Shown here: positions 21,230 through 27,739 of the stretch, one piece after another
How the letters are laid out: the number at the start of each line of letters is the position of its first letter
Numbering within the stretch: the first letter of the stretch is position 1
Virus record (IMG/VR): IMGVR_UViG_3300037847_000874
Coordinates: 1 to 27,758 of that record
DNA: 27,758 bases
Source of the DNA: a virus
Strand: one strand, 5' to 3'
Translations under genes and position numbers: made by a program
Notes under the pieces: generated by a model
Databases searched by the model: none
What the model was told of the DNA's origin: nothing
Seen by the model: only the letters and a program-made list of their open reading frames with translations

Positions 21230-21673
21230 TTATTTACCACACAAGGCGCATACTATTTTGTCCTTCGGTTGTTCTTCATTTTCTTCATCGAAGCTATTAA
21301 TAATATCATCTTCGTTTTGCCATACATCTAAACCCCAATCTTCCAACTCTACACTATCCCATTCATTAGCTAGTATATCCCAATCCCAATCACCAAAGCC
21401 TAAATTATCTTTTATTATAAATTCTTGCTTTTGTTTCTCTGTTAGTTTATCGGCTCTAATTATGTTTACTTCTGTATGTCCTAAATCTATTAATGCTTTG
21501 TATCGCATATTGCCACCTAGTATATAACCCTCATTATCTATTACAATAGGTCTTAACTCCAGCATTTCAGGGAAGTCTTGTATAGACTGCTTTAGCTTTT
21601 CAAACTTAGCAGTATTAACAAGTCTAGGGTTAATAGGATTATTGCGTATGCTATTAATAGGTACTCGTTCCAT
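21230..21673 (-). CDS. ParB/sulfiredoxin-like domain protein
   Basis: 147 aa. The sequence VPINSIRNNPINPRLVN, then KLKQSIQDF, RPIVIDNEGYILGGNMRYKA (GGNMR box, 53-57) and ADKLTEKQKQEFIIKDNLGF is a ParB-like nuclease-fold domain as found in phages upstream of terminase genes. The protein ends abruptly at KIVCALCGK, a lone C-x2-C half of a zinc knuckle. In related phage proteins such a knuckle often continues into a DNA methyltransferase or second knuckle, so a C-terminal truncation is possible. It overlaps the DUF3310 gene by 20 nt. Role in DNA modification or packaging control is uncertain. Confidence 0.75.
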   Translation of the reverse strand: MERVPINSIRNNPINPRLVNTAKFEKLKQSIQDFPEMLELRPIVIDNEGYILGGNMRYKALIDLGHTEVNIIRADKLTEKQKQEFIIKDNLGFGDWDWDILANEWDSVELEDWGLDVWQNEDDIINSFDEENEEQPKDKIVCALCGK

Positions 21674-21932
21674 TGTATGTAAATAGTTTCTCGTTTATTC
21701 TATCTAACTCACTTTGTTCTTCGTTGAGGTGCTTTTGTCTTTTTAATTCAAAGTTAAGGTGGTCTATTGCCTTTTGTATGTCCTTAGATATATCGTTATC
21801 TTCTTTTTTACCAGCACGCATTAAATATGCTAGTGCTACACCTAAGTTATAGTTATTGCCACAAAAATCTTCAATTACTTCGTGTGCTTCTAATTTATAG
21901 TATGTGCCTTTGTAATATTTTGGTGTATTCAT
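21654..21932 (-). CDS. DUF3310 family protein
   Basis: 92 aa. Segments PKYYKGTYYKLEAHEVIEDF, NYNLGVALAYLMRAGKK-EDN and DIQKAIDHLNFELKRQ match the DUF3310 (SaV1978-like) signature: Y-Y-K, E-x-x-E-V-I, L-A-Y-L-x-R-A-G-K-K, then D-x-x-K-A-x-x-x-L. The family is common in phages and sometimes annotated as nucleotide-related, but its biochemical role is not settled. Overlaps both neighbours. Confidence 0.85.
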   Translation of the reverse strand: MNTPKYYKGTYYKLEAHEVIEDFCGNNYNLGVALAYLMRAGKKEDNDISKDIQKAIDHLNFELKRQKHLNEEQSELDRINEKLFTYNGTSTY

Positions 21933-22144
21933 AAGTCATATTTATTTACTAAGTTTTTAATACCTTGATATACTGAATTTAAGCAGCTATTACAATTACT
22001 TGTTGTTCTATACCTAGTTTTATATATTTCATTATACAGATTTATTAAATCTGCTTTTACTTCTTTGTTAGGTGCTTGACCTTTTTTACATAAAGACCAC
22101 ACGTCTTTAATTTTTTGCTTTTGTATTTCTGTTATATCTACCAT
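21929..22144 (-). CDS. Hypothetical protein with CxxC motif
   Basis: 71 aa, helical. KQKIKDVWSLCKKGQAPNKE followed by VKADLINLYNEIYKTRYRTT and a C-terminal CNSCLNSVYQGIKNL. One C-x2-C (residues about 51-54) plus C19 could bind metal. It is linked by 4-7-nt overlaps to both neighbours. Resembles small early phage proteins of unknown function. Confidence 0.7.
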   Translation of the reverse strand: MVDITEIQKQKIKDVWSLCKKGQAPNKEVKADLINLYNEIYKTRYRTTSNCNSCLNSVYQGIKNLVNKYDL

Positions 22145-22380
22145 TTATCTTTAGGGCATTTTTCTGTTTTCCAAGCTGCTTTTGTTTCAATAGGGCAACC
22201 ACATATACTACACTCTACGTCAGGTGTTAAGTGTGGACATCGTGAACAAATATAGGCTCTATCATAATATGTAGTTGTATCTACATTTTCAAAACCCCCT
22301 AACATTCTTTTGCTAACTGCTTTTAAATAGTTATACGTCTTTACCATTAAGTTTGGAGTGTCCATTTTCTTTTTGTCCAT
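22138..22380 (-). CDS. Zinc-ribbon-like early protein
   Basis: 80 aa. The C-terminal half carries CSRC (47-50), CSICGC (57-62) and a final C-P-x-x-x-W, i.e. about six cysteines in 'CxxCP..CxxCGCP..K..W....CP...W' order. This pattern recurs in phage small proteins and should bind zinc. N-terminus basic. May bind nucleic acid or a host protein. Overlaps both neighbours. Confidence 0.75.
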   Translation of the reverse strand: MDKKKMDTPNLMVKTYNYLKAVSKRMLGGFENVDTTTYYDRAYICSRCPHLTPDVECSICGCPIETKAAWKTEKCPKDKW

Positions 22381-22555
22381 ATCTATACAATTTAATTATA
22401 CCTATCGGTGCGTGTTCATCACTTAATACTATATCTACATCATCAAATGTCATTTCATCTAAATTAATAATATATTCTAGTTGTCCTTGTTCATCATAAC
22501 ATTCTATGATGCTCAAACCATAGCCTACTAATCTCTGTAAATCATCATAAATCAT
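22331..22555 (-). CDS. Hypothetical acidic protein
   Basis: 74 aa. Two short strands and helices (DLQRLVGYGLSIIECYDEQG, YIINLDEMTFDDVDIVLSDE), acidic, then a more basic tail. It overlaps the next gene by 50 nt and the sigma-like gene by 11 nt, so the true end or the next start could be slightly different. No family recognised. Confidence 0.6.
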   Translation of the reverse strand: MIYDDLQRLVGYGLSIIECYDEQGQLEYIINLDEMTFDDVDIVLSDEHAPIGIIKLYRYGQKENGHSKLNGKDV

Positions 22556-23081
22556 TACGTTTTTCTTTCAATCTTTTCTTTATATATTCTTTAACTTTTT
22601 TTATAGTAATATATATATTCATTCTACTTATCTTAGTTTTTTTGCTTAAACTAGAGTATGTGTATTTTTTACCTTCATTGTCACCTAATACATACAATTT
22701 AAATAATTCCCTATCATACCAGTACAACTCTGATAATATATCATTAATCATATCACTATCTTCTATAAAATATAAATTGTCAGGTATTAGTATGTGTACT
22801 GCATTAACTAAGTCATTATTAAAAATGACATCTTTGTAAGGTCTATTGTATTTGTAGTAGTATTTAGATGTTTTTGAGTAATAGTTATTTTTGCATAGCC
22901 TTATAAAATACCACTTAATTTTTTTATCTGCTATAAGTTGTTTTAGTTTATCTGTATCTTCGTATAGATACATAAAAACTTCTTGTGTAACATCATCTAA
23001 ATATTTTGCTGGTATAAAGTTAGCAGCAGTATTTTTTAATTGTGTAAATAACTCATTATCAATCACATACGAATTATACAA
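22545..23081 (-). CDS. Sigma-70-like RNA polymerase sigma factor
   Basis: 178 aa. Region 2-like segment at about 25-80: YLDDVTQEVFMYLYED, then KIKWYFIRLCKNNYYSKTSK with aromatic residues as in promoter-melting elements. Region 4-like HTH at about 115-172: DRELFKLYVLGDNEGKKYTY, then SSLSKKTKISRMNIYITIKK. Similar two-domain sigma factors redirect host RNA polymerase to phage promoters. The frame has no ATG at its start: TTG (23079-23081) is the first candidate, and GTG five codons later is another. A short ATG-initiated frame just upstream runs into it out of phase across a T6 run. Natural targets would be the elements at 18048-18075 and 26971-26998. Confidence 0.7.
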   Translation of the reverse strand: MYNSYVIDNELFTQLKNTAANFIPAKYLDDVTQEVFMYLYEDTDKLKQLIADKKIKWYFIRLCKNNYYSKTSKYYYKYNRPYKDVIFNNDLVNAVHILIPDNLYFIEDSDMINDILSELYWYDRELFKLYVLGDNEGKKYTYSSLSKKTKISRMNIYITIKKVKEYIKKRLKEKRNDL

Positions 23082-23117
23082 AAAAGTGCATATAAGTTTT
23101 AACGTGTTGATAAATAG

Positions 23118-23519
23118 TTATTCACATAGTTCTTTTAATTTCTTTTTGTAAGTTTCTATCAGATATTGTAAATCTGTTTTTGAATATTTAACAGATTTGT
23201 GGCTAAGTGCTACTATTTCATCTACTGTATCTCTACCTAATTCAGCAACTAACTTGTTGCCATATATCCATTTTTCACCTTCACTATATAGATTGCATTT
23301 TGGGCATTGTGGTCTGCAATTATTCTCGTGCCATCTCGTGCTAGTATGCTTACGACTTTGAAAGTGTCCATTGTGCATTTCTTTTACGTGCTTAATTACA
23401 CCACAAGTATAACACTCTACCATACCACTATCATTAGCGTATGCCCATCTAATGTATTGACTAAATACCTTGTCTAGTTCTTTTTTAAGTTTTGCGTGTG
23501 TTTTTGTCTTTCTTGCCAT
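23118..23519 (-). CDS. ninG: NinG-like recombination nuclease
   Basis: 133 aa. The N-terminal helix (LKKELDKVFSQYIRWAYAND) precedes a zinc/HNH-type core: CYTCG, NGHFQSRKHTSTRWHENNCR, PQCPKCN, then a helical C-terminus. This matches lambda NinG/Rap-type proteins (shorter than lambda's ~200 aa), which act in phage recombination as structure-specific nucleases. The start lies inside the end of the 46-aa membrane protein gene (46-nt overlap, different frame). Confidence 0.85.
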   Translation of the reverse strand: MARKTKTHAKLKKELDKVFSQYIRWAYANDSGMVECYTCGVIKHVKEMHNGHFQSRKHTSTRWHENNCRPQCPKCNLYSEGEKWIYGNKLVAELGRDTVDEIVALSHKSVKYSKTDLQYLIETYKKKLKELCE

Positions 23520-23614
23520 ACTTTATTTTGTTTATCTAATCGCCACTCAAAGTATAGCGTAAGCAATATATAAGATGCTGCTAATATTAAAGCTATTAAT
23601 GCTATTATTTTCAT
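23474..23614 (-). CDS. 46-aa single-pass membrane protein
   Basis: ATG at 23612-23614 forms an ATGA overlap with the stop of the 130-aa gene, and the frame runs 46 nt into ninG, so it is coupled at both ends. The N-terminal 22 residues (KIIALIALILAASYILLTLY) form one membrane helix or uncleaved signal, followed by a charged, helical tail. Position in a replication block is unexpected. Possible superinfection-exclusion or membrane-anchoring role, unproven. Confidence 0.7.
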   Translation of the reverse strand: MKIIALIALILAASYILLTLYFEWRLDKQNKVWQERQKHTQNLKKN

Positions 23615-24003
23615 TTTATTCGTTTGGCTTTATTAATAGTATTAGCAATAGCCTTTTGACCTTGTTGATGTAGCTGATAATCTGTTTGTTGATTAAGTCT
23701 ACGTTTTTCTATTGCATTTTTTTTATAATCATTTAACCACACACTCCAAGTACGCACATTAATAAATACACTAATACCATCTTCTGCTTTACGTAAACCT
23801 TTATTTATAGCAAATGATACCTCTTGCATTGTTAAATTAGAGTGATAGTTAATTAAATCGTTGTATAGTAATTGTGCCATACCTTTCATTTGTTCTTTGT
23901 CAGGCTTTTGTCCTAATGATGCGTATGACATACCGATAATATCTATGCACTCTAGCTTTAGGCTGTTACTATCACCTGTTTTTAACCTATCAAATATTCT
24001 CAT
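23611..24003 (-). CDS. Hypothetical early protein, possibly replication-related
   Basis: 130 aa, helical. MRIFDRLKTGDSN, then ASLGQKPDKEQMKGMAQLLY and NLTMQEVSFAINKGLRKAED, a pattern seen in small phage proteins located beside replisome organizers and sometimes suggested as helicase-loader-like. The C-terminus is basic and Gln-rich (RLNQQTDYQLHQQGQKAIAN). Overlaps the 35-aa gene (14 nt) and the 46-aa gene (ATGA). Function not established. Confidence 0.7.
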   Translation of the reverse strand: MRIFDRLKTGDSNSLKLECIDIIGMSYASLGQKPDKEQMKGMAQLLYNDLINYHSNLTMQEVSFAINKGLRKAEDGISVFINVRTWSVWLNDYKKNAIEKRRLNQQTDYQLHQQGQKAIANTINKAKRIK

Positions 24004-24097
24004 TTTTTTTCTTTTTATAATACTTTTTACTTCTTTCTCTATCTATCATTCTTGCTCTATCTTTTTTATATTCATACTCATAACCCATTATTAACAT
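23990..24097 (-). CDS. 35-aa basic peptide
   Basis: ATG at 24095-24097, or an in-frame ATG three codons later. Ends TGA at 23990-23992, 14 nt inside the next gene. It fills the gap between two replication genes. Starts MLIMGYEYEYKKDRARMIDR and continues as a Lys/Tyr-rich helix. Overlap supports coding; no known family. Confidence 0.5.
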   Translation of the reverse strand: MLIMGYEYEYKKDRARMIDRERSKKYYKKKKNENI

Positions 24098-24125
24098 ATA
24101 AGGTGAGCAAGTTACTAATGATTTT

Positions 24126-24719
24126 TTATTCTTGCGCTTCATTTCTAATTTGTTGCCAAGTATCTAATAAATCTATTTTATGACCTTTATTAAATTTACT
24201 TTCGTTTTTACTCCAAGTTTTTAATCTACGTGCTATATCAAAAGTTTTTTGTAATTCATACCTCAACTTAGTCTTAGACTTATTCGGTTCAGACCAATAG
24301 TCTACAAAGGCTTCTAACATTTCTACGCTATACAATTCTTTAAAAGCAGAAACCTCAACTAAAAACTTATTAGTTACATTATCTAAATTACGTTGCTTTC
24401 TAGGCTTATCATCAAGTTGGTAAGATTTATAATTTATAACCGATATAAGAGAGTTTTTAGTATTACTTGATATATTTATATAACCTTGTGATTTAAGTTT
24501 CTGTAATCGCTTATAAATAGTAGATGGTTTTAGGTGTAATTCTTCACTTGCAGTAATTCTACCAGTAATAAACTCACCTACATCTACCTTTCTACCATAA
24601 ACTACATTTGGTGTTGTATTTGCTTTTAGTATGCACCACACAAAAACTTTTAATAGTTCTGCATCTACAAATACCCCATTGTCTAAAATTTTACGATGTA
24701 GTTTAATGTAACCTTGCAT
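24126..24719 (-). CDS. DnaD/replisome-organizer-like replication protein
   Basis: 197 aa. MQGYIKLHRKILDNGVFVDA followed by ELLKVFVWCILKANT and a winged-helix (GRITASEELHLKPSTIYKRL, QKLKSQGYI) is the N-terminal form of phage replisome organizer and DnaD-like proteins. The C-terminal part (FVDYWSEPNKSKTKLRYELQ, FDIARRLKTWSKN) matches the DnaD-like tail with its YW motif. It should recognise the phage origin and recruit host replication machinery. Overlaps the HTH gene by one base (TAATG). Confidence 0.78.
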   Translation of the reverse strand: MQGYIKLHRKILDNGVFVDAELLKVFVWCILKANTTPNVVYGRKVDVGEFITGRITASEELHLKPSTIYKRLQKLKSQGYINISSNTKNSLISVINYKSYQLDDKPRKQRNLDNVTNKFLVEVSAFKELYSVEMLEAFVDYWSEPNKSKTKLRYELQKTFDIARRLKTWSKNESKFNKGHKIDLLDTWQQIRNEAQE

Positions 24720-24937
24720 TACTTAATTAACTTATATTGTGCGTATCTAACTGGCTCGCCAAATCTATTTTTTCTTTTTAACATTATAGTTTCTATATTA
24801 TAACCATCTTCTTTTAATTCAAAAATGCGTGTTGCTAATCTCATAATACTATAATCAAAAAATGCTTGTACTGGTGTTATTTCACCTATCTCTTGCAAAT
24901 GTCTTAAAATTTTATCTTTCTGTGTTAATTTTGCCAT
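24719..24937 (-). CDS. Winged-helix DNA-binding protein
   Basis: 72 aa. KILRHLQEIGEITPVQAFFD, SIMRLATRIFELKEDGYNIE, then a beta-wing (TIMLKRKNRFGEPVRYAQYK). Classic small phage HTH/winged-helix protein adjoining the replication initiator. Probable transcription or replication regulator. Confidence 0.8.
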   Translation of the reverse strand: MAKLTQKDKILRHLQEIGEITPVQAFFDYSIMRLATRIFELKEDGYNIETIMLKRKNRFGEPVRYAQYKLIK

Positions 24938-24953
24938 AATAATTTAATTGTTT

Positions 24954-25388
24954 TTACTCGTTTAATAAATATTTACGTATTTTTAATAAGTCTGCTATTG
25001 CCATATCTACCTCATCTAAGGCTTGTAATTCATTAATAGTTTTAAGTCTTTGTGTTTGTGTCATATACTCATCAAACACTTTATTAAATACGTCTATGTA
25101 TAAGGGGTGCATCTTAGGATTACGTATGTAATCTTTATGCAATTTTAAATAGTGGTAATAGTTAGTTCTATGCTTACAAAAGTATTTAGCTATTTGTGCT
25201 GGCTTCATTCCACACTCCATTAATATATTACATATTACCATACGTGCTAAAACTTGTTCACCTTTTTTACGTTTTACATTAATTTCATCTTCTTCTACTG
25301 CTATATATTTAGATGTTATGTGCATCAGTAGTTCTATCTCCTTACTAATATTCATTATAAAAGTCTTTTTGGTTTTGTTCGTACTCAT
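24954..25388 (-). CDS. DnaA C-terminal-domain-like HTH protein
   Basis: 144 aa. The central segment ARMVICNILMECGMKPAQIA then KYFCKHRTNYYHYLKLHKDY follows the DnaA domain IV layout (helix, HTH, 'F-x-x-H-R-x-x-x-x-Y-x'). The rest is helical. Stand-alone DnaA-domain proteins occur in phage replication blocks and probably bind repeated sites at an origin. Gene overlaps the zinc protein by 44 nt. Alternative: general HTH regulator. Confidence 0.65.
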   Translation of the reverse strand: MSTNKTKKTFIMNISKEIELLMHITSKYIAVEEDEINVKRKKGEQVLARMVICNILMECGMKPAQIAKYFCKHRTNYYHYLKLHKDYIRNPKMHPLYIDVFNKVFDEYMTQTQRLKTINELQALDEVDMAIADLLKIRKYLLNE

Positions 25389-25560
25389 AATCTTCTATCA
25401 TATCAGGGTATGCTTCTTTACATTCTACACATATAGATACTTCTTCATCATCAATTAATCGTACATAGTTATCTGCACCACAACAAGAAGTTACCATATC
25501 TACACAATCATCTCTATCAGTTGCTAATTTATATTGGTCGTAATTCATAAGGTTATACAT
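25345..25560 (-). CDS. Small zinc-ribbon-like acidic protein
   Basis: 71 aa. CCGAD (26-30) and CVEC (44-47) form a split C-C...C-x2-C zinc ribbon, followed by a strongly acidic tail (DMIEDYEYEQNQKDFYNEY). Overlaps both neighbours. Small early protein of unknown function. The acidic tail suggests protein interaction. Confidence 0.7.
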   Translation of the reverse strand: MYNLMNYDQYKLATDRDDCVDMVTSCCGADNYVRLIDDEEVSICVECKEAYPDMIEDYEYEQNQKDFYNEY

Positions 25561-25730
25561 TTATCTTTATTATTAAATTTTTTTACCTCTATAAACTTAT
25601 CTAAAAGTTTAGTAGTATTTTTATATAATTTTATAAATATTAATCTATCGTAAGCATATTTAAAATCAGACTGCTCTAATATATTAGCAGTATCTCTAAG
25701 GCTCTTAATTAATTTTTTTTTCTGTATCAT
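25545..25730 (-). CDS. Small basic helical protein
   Basis: 61 aa, Lys-rich and helical (LIKSLRDTANILEQSDFKYA and on). It lies 2 bp after the SSB gene and overlaps the next gene by 16 nt, which supports coding. No family recognised. Confidence 0.65.
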   Translation of the reverse strand: MIQKKKLIKSLRDTANILEQSDFKYAYDRLIFIKLYKNTTKLLDKFIEVKKFNNKDKCITL

Positions 25731-25732
25731 AA

Positions 25733-26149
25733 TTAAAATGGCATATCGTTAGTATCATATGATTTAGGTTTCTCACCTTTCAACACCCAGTTACTAAATA
25801 TTTCAGCAATTTCTAATACATCAGTAGGTGTGCCACCATTATTACATACAAAGCTAGTAGCATTAGTTAATGCGTTCTGCTTTATAATGTATTCTTGTAC
25901 GTTATCGTTTTTAGGTTGTGGTTTATATGCACCTTGCTGAAAATTAGATACAGGTTTAATCTTAGGGTATTTACCATCTACAAACTCGTATTCGGTTTCT
26001 TGCCCTACTTCAAACTTGCATTGTTCACTTTTAGACATACACTGTCCTGTATCATCACCAATAGTAACTTCAAATTTATACATTAAGCCATACTGACCTT
26101 CCCAAGTACCATTTGGTTGTACGTTTTTTACAATTCCTTTTTTTATCAT
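25733..26149 (-). CDS. Single-stranded DNA-binding protein-like (OB fold) protein
   Basis: 138 aa. N-terminal beta-rich domain (VKNVQPNGTWEGQYGLMYKF, then EVTIGDDTGQCMSK, YEFVDGKYPKIKP) fits an OB fold. The central Gln/Pro region is a linker, then a helical segment follows, and the protein ends YDTNDMPF, an acidic tail like the DDIPF tip of bacterial SSBs that contacts replication proteins. It would coat phage ssDNA. Preceded at 5 nt by a 32-aa membrane peptide gene. Confidence 0.8.
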   Translation of the reverse strand: MIKKGIVKNVQPNGTWEGQYGLMYKFEVTIGDDTGQCMSKSEQCKFEVGQETEYEFVDGKYPKIKPVSNFQQGAYKPQPKNDNVQEYIIKQNALTNATSFVCNNGGTPTDVLEIAEIFSNWVLKGEKPKSYDTNDMPF

Positions 26150-26153
26150 TTTG

Positions 26154-26252
26154 TTAATACGTTAAGGTTATTACACCTATTATGTCTAGCACTATTAAAA
26201 GGGTGGCTAAACTTAACCCTAAAGCTATTGTTATCTTAGTGTCTTTTTTCAT
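26154..26252 (-). CDS. 32-aa single-pass membrane peptide
   Basis: Starts MKKDTKITIALGLSLATLLI and ends ITLTY. A short basic N-terminus is followed by one hydrophobic helix (about 8-31), so it should insert N-in. It starts 2 nt after the 85-aa gene and stops 5 nt before the SSB gene, fitting the packed operon. Function unknown. Confidence 0.6.
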   Translation of the reverse strand: MKKDTKITIALGLSLATLLIVLDIIGVITLTY

Positions 26253-26253
26253 A

Positions 26254-26511
26254 TTACAATTTATTACAATTAGTTATATGTCCATTAAGTATTTCTATTG
26301 ACATTTTGTATGCTTCTATTTTGCCTTGTGTCCACTCTGTTAAAGTATCGTTGCCTATGTCTTTGTAATGTACTTGTGCTTTTTCTGCATCTTGTAATAA
26401 TTCTTCTAGCAGTGCTAGTTTACATCTTGCTGAATATGTTACATCACCTAGTTTTACTTTTTGTACTTGTACTTTGCAAGTTTCATTATAGATTTTAGTA
26501 TAGTTTGTCAT
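26254..26511 (-). CDS. Hypothetical early protein
   Basis: 85 aa, three cysteines. YNETCKVQVQKVKLGDVTYS, then helices (CKLALLEELLQDAEKAQVHY, GKIEAYKMSIEILNG). No recognised domain. It follows a strong hairpin in its leader. Confidence 0.65.
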   Translation of the reverse strand: MTNYTKIYNETCKVQVQKVKLGDVTYSARCKLALLEELLQDAEKAQVHYKDIGNDTLTEWTQGKIEAYKMSIEILNGHITNCNKL

Positions 26512-26531
26512 TATTGATTATTTTAGTTTAT

Positions 26532-26572
26532 ACCACCAAAACCTCGCATTTATTTCAGTGCGAGGTGGTGGT
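26532..26572 (-). terminator. Two-tier hairpin, terminator-like, between the first two early genes
   Basis: Minus strand: ACCACC, then CCTCGCA (26565-26559), 10-nt loop, TGCGAGG (26548-26542), TTTT, GGTGGT. The inner 7-bp stem followed by TTTT resembles a weak intrinsic terminator, and the outer GGTGG arms could extend it to an alternative longer stem. Possible attenuator in the early operon. Confidence 0.6.
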
Positions 26573-26585
26573 GTGTAGTTATTAA

Positions 26586-26843
26586 TTATCCTTTTAGTAT
26601 AAATATTAGTTCATCAGTCATATCATCGCTAAAATGACGAAAACAAAAAGTTGTATCACAGGCTAAAAAACTCTTAAACCTTCTTTTAGCTTTTTTTAAT
26701 CTCTTATTTGTTTTTGTTCTTTCTAGTTTTGTAAAATCGTGTGTATGTTTAGACAATATAGCTATATCACCTGTATCGAATGTACCTATACTTACAAGAT
26801 GGTTACCAGCTTGTATAGTAGTACCTTTTTTAAAATTTGTCAT
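26586..26843 (-). CDS. First early gene, hypothetical basic protein
   Basis: 85 aa, very basic middle (KLERTKTNKRLKKAKRRFKS) with beta-like N-terminus (TTIQAGNHLVSIGTFDTGDI) and helical end. As the first gene after the main regulatory region it may act very early, perhaps as a nucleic-acid-binding host-takeover protein. No known family. Confidence 0.65.
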   Translation of the reverse strand: MTNFKKGTTIQAGNHLVSIGTFDTGDIAILSKHTHDFTKLERTKTNKRLKKAKRRFKSFLACDTTFCFRHFSDDMTDELIFILKG

Positions 26844-27019
26844 TGTTTTAGTTTTAGTTAATATTAGTTTGATGCTGCTAAAGTAAACATTATTTTGATA
26901 TTAACAAAATATAGTTTATAAGTTATTAACAATAACTATGTTAATAATCTATATATAATAATAGTGTGTTATTCTTGTTTGTGTTACTTTGTTGTTACGC
27001 AGAAAGCGTAAGTAACTAA
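26844..27019 (-). promoter_or_regulatory. Main early intergenic region: promoter candidate, dyads and shared 28-bp element (copy 2)
   Basis: No ORF. 26971-26998 is the second copy of the 28-bp element, with a further conserved ACTTAC block near 27006-27015. 26922-26936 is a GTTATT-AAC-AATAAC dyad overlapped by ATTAAC...GTTAAT (26925-26945), operator-like. Minus-strand TATTTTG (26911-26905) with TTG (26932-26930) 18 bp upstream resembles a Bacteroidetes-type promoter (TTG / TAnnTTTG), one base off consensus. Confidence 0.55.
26971..26998 (-). promoter_or_regulatory. Shared 28-bp element, copy 2
   Basis: Minus strand GTAACAAC-A-AAGTAACAC-A-AACAAGAAT, two mismatches to 18075-18048. Contains a GTAAC direct repeat with 11-bp period, i.e. 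about one helical turn. See the entry at 17971. Confidence 0.75.
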
Positions 27020-27739
27020 TTATAAGGGCATTAAGATATTTATAGGTAGTGTGCCATTATTTTTGACTACCATACAAGCTATTGCTGGTTTCTTACCAGC
27101 TTTAGCATAAGCCATAGCATAACTCTCGTGGTCAATACCACAACCTACCTGTGCGCCATAAATACGATACTTCTGACCTACATAGTGTTCAGTATAACAT
27201 TGTGTGTGTAGATGTCCTTGTACTGTATTCATCATATCGGCTCTGCATTTAGTTCTTGCAGTGCCAGCTTCACCGTGAATATATTGCACATCATCTTTAA
27301 CATAGCGTTCTACAAAGTTCCAGTTTTGCACTTCTAAGACATCTTTGTAGCTTTTAATCCACTTACTAGGAATAGCACTTGTTTGTGCCTTACGCATTAT
27401 CATTCTATCGTGATTGCCTATTATTACAGTTGCAATAGGGAATGCTTTATACCATTTTGCTATTTTGCTTATAGCTAAATCTAATTCGTCAGCACCACCC
27501 ATACCATCAGCATCAGTTTCGTGATAGCTAGAGTAGTGATTATCTATGACATCACCAATAAATACAACCTCGTTGCAGTTATGTGTGTCGTATTGTTCTA
27601 GGCAAAATTCTAAATAGCCATCTAAACAGAAAGGCTCGTGTATATCACCAATAACCAATATGTTATTAGTTTTGTGTTTGCGATAGTTTTGTAATAGTAG
27701 TTCTTCATCAGGCTTTAATCTATAACGGTTGTTAGGCAT
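27020..27739 (-). CDS. Calcineurin-like metallophosphoesterase
   Basis: 239 aa with the full set of metal-binding motifs: VIGDIHEP (about 30-36), VVFIGDVIDN (GDxxD-type), VIIGNHDRM (GNHD), YIHGEAG, and a late VQGHLHTQ (G-H-x-H). It should hydrolyse phosphoester bonds in nucleotides or nucleic acid, possibly in nucleotide salvage or evasion of host nucleotide signalling. Family-level prediction only. Joined across the window junction, the gene starts one to four bases after the holin stop, so it is transcribed as the end of the lysis operon. A second, synonymous-variant start of the same gene lies at 1-114. Confidence 0.9.
   Translation of the reverse strand: MPNNRYRLKPDEELLLQNYRKHKTNNILVIGDIHEPFCLDGYLEFCLEQYDTHNCNEVVFIGDVIDNHYSSYHETDADGMGGADELDLAISKIAKWYKAFPIATVIIGNHDRMIMRKAQTSAIPSKWIKSYKDVLEVQNWNFVERYVKDDVQYIHGEAGTARTKCRADMMNTVQGHLHTQCYTEHYVGQKYRIYGAQVGCGIDHESYAMAYAKAGKKPAIACMVVKNNGTLPINILMPL

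Noticed and set aside
23118-23126. TTATTCACA, one mismatch from a DnaA box
   Set aside because: Single isolated site overlapping the ninG stop in an AT-rich genome; expected by chance.
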